A stretch of DNA of 16,572 nucleotides. Origin: Ruminococcus flavefaciens (lineage in GTDB: Bacteria; Bacillota_A; Clostridia; Oscillospirales; Ruminococcaceae). Positions 13,008 to 16,572 of the stretch are shown here, one piece after another; position 1 is the stretch's first letter; the number at the start of each line of letters is the position of its first letter. The notes below the pieces were generated by a model that saw only the letters and a program-made list of their open reading frames with translations, did not search any database and was not told where the DNA came from. The stretch spans positions 1-16,572 of the forward strand of contig SFFP01000017.1 of assembly GCA_004556875.1 (NCBI GenBank), written 5' to 3'. Position numbers and translations under genes: made by a program.

Positions 13008-13877
13008 TTATCTGCGGTAATTAGTCGGCATAGCAGGTTTGCCCCACTGATTAGGGCCAACACTCGGTCTGCACCAGAAAATTATAAGCATTATCGCTAA
13101 TACAAGTGCGATTAGATAACCAATAGAAAGCAGTCCCAGCGCTGATCTGAGAGAAGTTGCGTTTAACATTGCGGCAACTGTTATAAGCATTACAAAGAAC
13201 GAACCAAGTATCCACCAGCCTGACTTGCCTACATCGTGGAGTCTTCTTATCTCAATTGAGATATTTGGAAGTAAGAACGCAACCATCTGTATCCAGTTCA
13301 GGTAAGTTTCAATCGATGAACCTAACAATCTGCCGATAAATCTTACTCCAAGACTAACGAGGAATGTAAACAGGAACGCATACCAGAATTCGCTTCGTGT
13401 AGAACGTCCGCTGAAGTTTACATAATTCTTGAAAAACAGCTTTATAGCCTCTCCGAATTCAACATACTTAGGACTTTCGTCTGAAGTATTCATATACATC
13501 TGATCAAGTCCGAACTGAGGATTGCCATAAGGCATAGGCTGTCCGTAGCCGTTTGGCTGACTGTTGTAGCCGCCCTGCTGTCCGTAGCCGTTTGGCTGAC
13601 CGTTGTAGCCACCCTGCTGTCCGTAGCCTGTTGGCTGACCGTTGTAGCCGCCCTGCTGTCCGTAACCGCTTGGCTGACTGCTGCTCTGTGCGTTATTTGT
13701 TGGCTGAGAAGTTATATCAGCCATACCTGTTGACTGATTACTGCCGGAAGCTGTATTCTGAGGCATTACAGCGGAAATGTCACTCATTGCCCCCAGTGAC
13801 TCTTCCAGACTTGCACCACAGTTCTCGCAGTATCTGTCTCCCGGATTGTTTTCAAAATTACAGTATTTACATTTCAT
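13008..13877 (-). CDS. Zinc-ribbon and DUF805 membrane protein with Gly-Tyr-Gln repeats
   Basis: The protein has 289 residues in three parts. A zinc ribbon (Cys3, Cys6, Cys17, Cys20) opens it. A disordered linker follows with three full copies and one partial copy of a 13-residue unit, [SG]QPxGYGQQGGYN (67-113). The last part is a DUF805 membrane domain (about 143-280) with its signatures FFKNYVNFSGRSTRSEFWYA, RRLHDVGKSGWW and PSVGPNQWG and about four transmembrane segments. DUF805 proteins are inner-membrane proteins of unknown function. Gly/Tyr/Gln repeats of this kind are common in surface or phase-separating segments, but no role is known here. ATG 13877 has AAAGGGGG upstream. It is a single-gene unit with its own promoter and a shared terminator. 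Confidence 0.88.
   Translation of the reverse strand: MKCKYCNFENNPGDRYCENCGASLEESLGAMSDISAVMPQNTASGSNQSTGMADITSQPTNNAQSSSQPSGYGQQGGYNGQPTGYGQQGGYNGQPNGYGQQGGYNSQPNGYGQPMPYGNPQFGLDQMYMNTSDESPKYVEFGEAIKLFFKNYVNFSGRSTRSEFWYAFLFTFLVSLGVRFIGRLLGSSIETYLNWIQMVAFLLPNISIEIRRLHDVGKSGWWILGSFFVMLITVAAMLNATSLRSALGLLSIGYLIALVLAIMLIIFWCRPSVGPNQWGKPAMPTNYRR
13539..13679 (-). repeat. 39-base in-frame tandem repeat inside the DUF805 gene
   Basis: Three full units and one partial, each encoding [SG]QP[STN]GYGQQGGYN. DNA units differ at a few bases, with TTTGGCTGACCGTTGTAGCC a typical plus-strand block. The multiple of three keeps the frame, so copy number could vary between strains. Confidence 0.9.
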
Positions 13878-13907
13878 GGTAAATCCCCCTTTATAAATGA
13901 TGATATT

Positions 13908-13936
13908 ATTCTATCAAAAAACATATTTTTTGTCAA
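13908..13936 (-). promoter_or_regulatory. Promoter of the DUF805 gene
   Basis: On the minus strand TTGACA (13936-13931) and TAGAAT (13913-13908) with a 17-base spacer, about 30 bases upstream of the start codon. Confidence 0.85.
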
Positions 13937-13951
13937 TAGATAATTTATTAC

Positions 13952-13981
13952 GAAAACAAAAAAGCTCCCATCAGGGAGCTT
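13952..13981 (-). terminator. Terminator of the ylxM-ffh-rpsP-khpA operon
   Basis: On the minus strand AAGCTCCC (13981-13974) pairs with GGGAGCTT (13969-13962), with loop TGAT, followed by TTTTGTTTTC. It lies seven bases after the khpA stop, so the operon ends here. Confidence 0.92.
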
Positions 13982-13987
13982 ACATAC

Positions 13988-14221
13988 TTATTCAATCGTA
14001 ACAGAGACCTTCTGGTCCTTTTTAGCTGCGCCTGCACGCATAATTGTACGGAGTGCCTTTGCGATCCTGCCCTGTTTACCGATAACTCTGCCCATATCAT
14101 CAGGAGCAACGTTAAGATGAAAAACGATAACGCCCTCTTCATCAGGAGCATCTTCGGTAATATTGATAGCGGACTTGTCTTCTACGAGGCCTGCTGCGAT
14201 AGCATAAAGTAAATCTTTCAT
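13988..14221 (-). CDS. khpA: KH-domain RNA-binding protein KhpA (YlqC family)
   Basis: The protein has 77 residues and is a single type II KH domain with the RNA-binding GxxG loop in MGRVIGKQGRIAKALRTIM (about 43-61). In other Gram-positives KhpA pairs with KhpB/Jag, binds many RNAs and affects cell division and envelope growth. It usually lies just after rpsP, as here. CGGAGGT precedes ATG 14221. It is the last gene before a strong terminator; in many Firmicutes rimM, trmD and rplS would follow but do not here. Confidence 0.93.
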   Translation of the reverse strand: MKDLLYAIAAGLVEDKSAINITEDAPDEEGVIVFHLNVAPDDMGRVIGKQGRIAKALRTIMRAGAAKKDQKVSVTIE

Positions 14222-14250
14222 AGTAAAACCTCCGTTAAAGCTTTGGAACA

Positions 14251-14276
14251 GAGGCAGAGACCCTCAGTCTCTCCTC
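14251..14276 (-). other. Hairpin in the rpsP-khpA spacer
   Basis: AGAGAC and GTCTCT form a six-pair stem with a five-base loop, extended by GAGG/CCTC across a one-base bulge. No U-tract follows on the minus strand. It could set mRNA stability between the abundant S16 and the less abundant KhpA messages; this is a guess. Confidence 0.35.
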
Positions 14277-14293
14277 CTCCATTAAGCTTTTGA

Positions 14294-14536
14294 TCAAAGA
14301 ACTCCCTCTTTCTTGAGGAGAGCCTTTACAGTATCTGTAGGCTGTGCACCCTTTGCGATCCAGTCCTTAGCCTTATCAGCGTCGATCTTAACAACTGATG
14401 GCTCCTTTGTAGGATCGTAGAAACCGATCTCCTCAACGAAACGACCATCTCTTGGGTATCTTGAATCAGCAACTACTACACGGTAGAAAGGAGCCTTCTT
14501 AGCGCCCATTCTTCTGAGTCTGATCTTAACTGCCAT
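14294..14536 (-). CDS. rpsP: 30S ribosomal protein S16
   Basis: The protein has 80 residues, typical for S16, a small-subunit protein that binds 16S rRNA early in assembly. The N-terminus (MAVKIRLRRMGAKKAPFYRVVVADSR) and the following RDGRFVEEIGFYDP are the family signatures; DKAKDWIAKGAQPTDTVKALLKKEGV completes the fold. The ribosome site CGGAGGTG is well placed. It lies about 75 bases after ffh in the operon; that spacer has a small GCGG/CCGC hairpin but no convincing terminator. Confidence 0.98.
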   Translation of the reverse strand: MAVKIRLRRMGAKKAPFYRVVVADSRYPRDGRFVEEIGFYDPTKEPSVVKIDADKAKDWIAKGAQPTDTVKALLKKEGVL

Positions 14537-14610
14537 TTGTATTCACCTCCGAAAAAATTTATATATTCAAGCGGCGGGAGACCGCATTGAAAGCTGTGAT
14601 CATCTCACTG

Positions 14611-15993
14611 TCAGAAAGGCAGATTTCCGCCGCCCTTTCCTGTGAGCTTGTCGAAATTCATACCTGCAAGCTGTTTCCTTGCCTTACGCAGAGACATCTT
14701 GTTATTCTTGCCTGTGAACTTCTTCATTACCGACTGCATCTGGTCAAACTGTTTGAGCAGACGGTTTACGTCCTCTACCTTAGTACCCGAGCCCTTAGCG
14801 ATACGCTTTTTACGGGACGGATTGATGATAGACGGCTTTGCTCTTTCAGCCTTTGTCATAGAGGTGATTATAGCCTCTATTCTTCCAAGCTGGCTCTCAT
14901 CGATATCAGCTTCCTTTATCTTGTCGCCGACACCCGGGAGCATTCCGAGGATAGATTTCATTGAACCCATACGCTTGATCTGCTTCATCTGGTCAAGGAG
15001 ATCGTCCATATCGAACTTGTTCTCTTTGAACTTCTTTGTGAGCTTTTCAGCGTCCTTCTGAGACATTACGTTCTCAGCCTTTTCGATAAGTGTGAGCACA
15101 TCGCCCATACCGAGTATTCTTGACGCCATACGCTCAGGGTGGAACTGCTCGAAATCATCAAGCTTCTCGCCCATACCAACGAATTTGATCGGCTTACCTG
15201 TTACAGAGAGCACAGACAGTGCCGCACCGCCTCTTGTATCAGAGTCAAGCTTTGACATAAGAACGCCTGTTATTCCTACAGCATCATCAAATGCCTTAGC
15301 AACGTTTACTGCGTCCTGACCTGTCATAGCGTCAACTACGAGCATAATTTCGTCAGGCTGAGTTTCATTCTTGATATTTACAAGCTCTTCCATGAGAGCT
15401 TCATCTATATGGAGACGGCCTGCGGTATCAATGATAAGGATATCGTGACCGTAATCCTTAGCATAAGCAAGCGCCTTTTTAGCGATAACAACGGGGTCTG
15501 TCTGACCCATTTCAAATACCTTTACATCAGCCTTTCCGCCGACTACCTGTAACTGGTTGATAGCCGCAGGACGATAGATATCGCAGGCTGCGAGGAGAGG
15601 ACGGTGTCCTTCCTTTTTAAGGAGCTTAGCCAGCTTAGCGGCATGAGTGGTCTTACCTGAACCCTGAAGACCGCACATCATGATGACCGTAGGCGGCTTT
15701 GAAGCCATATTTATGCGTGAATTGCTGTTGCCCATGAGAGCCACAAGCTCTTCGTTAACTATCTTGATGACCTGCTGTGCGGGAGTAAGGCTTGACAGCA
15801 CTTCTTCACCAACAGCACGTTCTGTAACGCTTTTTACGAAATCTTTAACGACCTTATAGCTGACATCAGCCTCGAGAAGTGCAAGGCGCACCTCACGCAT
15901 AGCCTCTTTAACGTCAGACTCGGTAAGCTTTCCTCTTGATTTGAGCTTTTTAAAGACGGTATTCAGTTTTTCTGAAAGTCCCTCAAATGCCAT
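14611..15993 (-). CDS. ffh: Signal recognition particle GTPase Ffh
   Basis: The protein part of the signal recognition particle. It binds 4.5S/6S RNA and signal sequences and docks with FtsY at the membrane. The 460 residues comprise an N domain (1-95), a G domain with P-loop GLQGSGKTT (108-116), DTAGR (189-193) and SKLD (247-250), and an M domain (about 300-460). In the M domain, RKKRIAKGSGTKVEDVN (394-410) is the RNA-binding motif, with a Met-rich signal-binding groove around it. The C-terminus ends GGGNLPF. It follows ylxM by 22 bases; CTCCTTAT upstream on the plus strand is its ribosome site (ATAAGGAG on the coding strand). Confidence 0.98.
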   Translation of the reverse strand: MAFEGLSEKLNTVFKKLKSRGKLTESDVKEAMREVRLALLEADVSYKVVKDFVKSVTERAVGEEVLSSLTPAQQVIKIVNEELVALMGNSNSRINMASKPPTVIMMCGLQGSGKTTHAAKLAKLLKKEGHRPLLAACDIYRPAAINQLQVVGGKADVKVFEMGQTDPVVIAKKALAYAKDYGHDILIIDTAGRLHIDEALMEELVNIKNETQPDEIMLVVDAMTGQDAVNVAKAFDDAVGITGVLMSKLDSDTRGGAALSVLSVTGKPIKFVGMGEKLDDFEQFHPERMASRILGMGDVLTLIEKAENVMSQKDAEKLTKKFKENKFDMDDLLDQMKQIKRMGSMKSILGMLPGVGDKIKEADIDESQLGRIEAIITSMTKAERAKPSIINPSRKKRIAKGSGTKVEDVNRLLKQFDQMQSVMKKFTGKNNKMSLRKARKQLAGMNFDKLTGKGGGNLPF

Positions 15994-16015
15994 GTCGAGC
16001 CTCCTTATATATTAT

Positions 16016-16351
16016 TCAAAGCATCTCCGTACCCATTTCAGCTTCGGAGATTATAGTATTTCTTATATTTTCGTCTGTGATATGTTCTGCGGCGGCTTCG
16101 ATACGTCCGAAGCACTCGCGCATTTTTCCAAGCCTTTCGGCAAATCCCAGTTTTTCCTCGTAGTTGAGGAGAATATCCTCAGTACGCTTTATGATACTGC
16201 GCACAGCCTGTCTTGTGATATCAAGGGGCTGACCTATCTCTGCAAGTGAAAGGTCTTCGCAGTAATACATCTCCATGATACTGCGCTGGTGGTCTGTAAG
16301 CAGGTCTCCGTAGCAGTCAAGGAGCATTACGAATTTAAGTTCCTTAGCCAT
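16016..16351 (-). CDS. ylxM: YlxM/p13-like helix-turn-helix protein of the SRP operon
   Basis: The protein has 111 residues of the UPF0122 family. It has a sigma-region-4-like helix-turn-helix (LTDHQRSIMEMYYCEDLSLAEIGQPLDITRQAVRSIIKRTEDIL, about 18-60), then a helical tail. It is almost always just upstream of ffh. In streptococci YlxM modulates SRP-FtsY GTPase activity; a DNA-binding role is less supported. GAGGTG lies eight bases upstream of ATG 16351. First gene of the operon, under a consensus promoter. Confidence 0.95.
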   Translation of the reverse strand: MAKELKFVMLLDCYGDLLTDHQRSIMEMYYCEDLSLAEIGQPLDITRQAVRSIIKRTEDILLNYEEKLGFAERLGKMRECFGRIEAAAEHITDENIRNTIISEAEMGTEML

Positions 16352-16395
16352 TTTTCGCGCACCTCATCAGGGTGTAATACAAAATCACTTTACAC

Positions 16396-16424
16396 ATTAT
16401 ACTACATATCACATAGTTTGTCAA
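16396..16424 (-). promoter_or_regulatory. Consensus promoter of the ylxM-ffh operon
   Basis: On the minus strand TTGACA (16424-16419) and TATAAT (16401-16396) are perfect with a 17-base spacer, 44 bases upstream of ylxM. The -35 box begins 17 bases after the stop codon of the upstream gene. Confidence 0.93.
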
Positions 16425-16440
16425 GGGGTAAATGAAAATT

Positions 16441-16572
16441 TTATTCCTTCTCCTGCTGAGTAAGGTCGGAATATGTAATGCTTACAAGGTCAACGATACC
16501 TGATTCATCAAAGGAAACGGCTATATTATGACCTCTTTCGATACCCTGACCGTCAATGCCGAGGCTAATTCC
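16441..16572 (-). CDS. Unrecognised protein, C-terminal 43 residues only
   Basis: An open minus-strand frame enters from the right edge and stops at TAA 16443-16441. The visible residues contain SLGIDGQGIERGHNIAVSFD and end QQEKE. The pattern looks like the last beta strands of a globular, perhaps secreted, domain, but I recognise no family. It is a separate unit from ylxM, which has its own promoter, although no clear terminator lies between them. Confidence 0.6.
   Translation of the reverse strand, partial: GISLGIDGQGIERGHNIAVSFDESGIVDLVSITYSDLTQQEKE

Noticed and set aside
13553..13882. Plus-strand 109-codon frame with Arg/Ser/Cys repeats
   Set aside because: Antisense translation of the DUF805 gene's 39-base tandem repeats.

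Overview
The window looks like chromosomal DNA from a Gram-positive clostridial bacterium, most likely a Ruminococcus-type Oscillospiraceae. The reasons are HrcA/CIRCE control of the heat-shock genes, a T-box riboswitch, a tetrahydrofolate riboswitch on an ECF folate transporter gene, sigma-A promoters with 17-base spacers, strong AGGAGG-type ribosome sites and the ylxM-ffh-rpsP-khpA gene order. The genus is an inference; no 16S gene or other decisive marker is present.

Layout. Positions 3-668 hold the 3' part of an XRE-type regulator. Positions 817-1548 hold an AT-rich gene for a membrane-anchored NERD-domain protein with a C-terminal zinc finger, flanked by two imperfect direct repeats. From 1678 a consensus promoter drives a complete T-box leader whose specifier (UGG) and T-box variable base (C) both point to tRNA-Trp. 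It precedes a stand-alone TrpB2-type tryptophan synthase beta gene (2051-3421) with no trpA beside it. A bidirectional terminator separates this from a minus-strand low-complexity secreted protein or lipoprotein gene (3483-4292). Next comes a minus-strand folate operon, folT-folC (6317 down to 4486), with its own promoter and a THF riboswitch at 6387-6499 that appears to act through a Shine-Dalgarno-sequestering hairpin.

Divergent from folT is the class I heat-shock operon: promoter, perfect CIRCE, hrcA, grpE, dnaK, a 52-codon membrane-protein gene too small for usual gene callers, a repeat-rich spacer of about 350 bases, and dnaJ, closed by a terminator. Two small alpha-helical proteins of unknown function follow (12091-12483 and 12534-12968). 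The Shine-Dalgarno of the second lies inside a perfect 13-bp stem that starts a few bases after the stop of the first. The rest is on the minus strand: a zinc-ribbon/DUF805 membrane protein with Gly-Tyr-Gln repeats, the operon ylxM-ffh-rpsP-khpA (SRP GTPase, its small partner, ribosomal protein S16, KH-domain RNA-binding protein) with its own promoter and terminator, and the last 43 codons of an unrecognised gene at the right edge.

Most of the window is core housekeeping DNA. The parts worth a second look are the riboswitch-linked genes, the dnaK-dnaJ spacer with its 52-codon gene and repeat families, the self-sequestering ribosome site at 12488-12530 and the repeat-flanked NERD gene. I see no phage, plasmid, CRISPR, tRNA or rRNA sequence and no convincing new multi-gene system.
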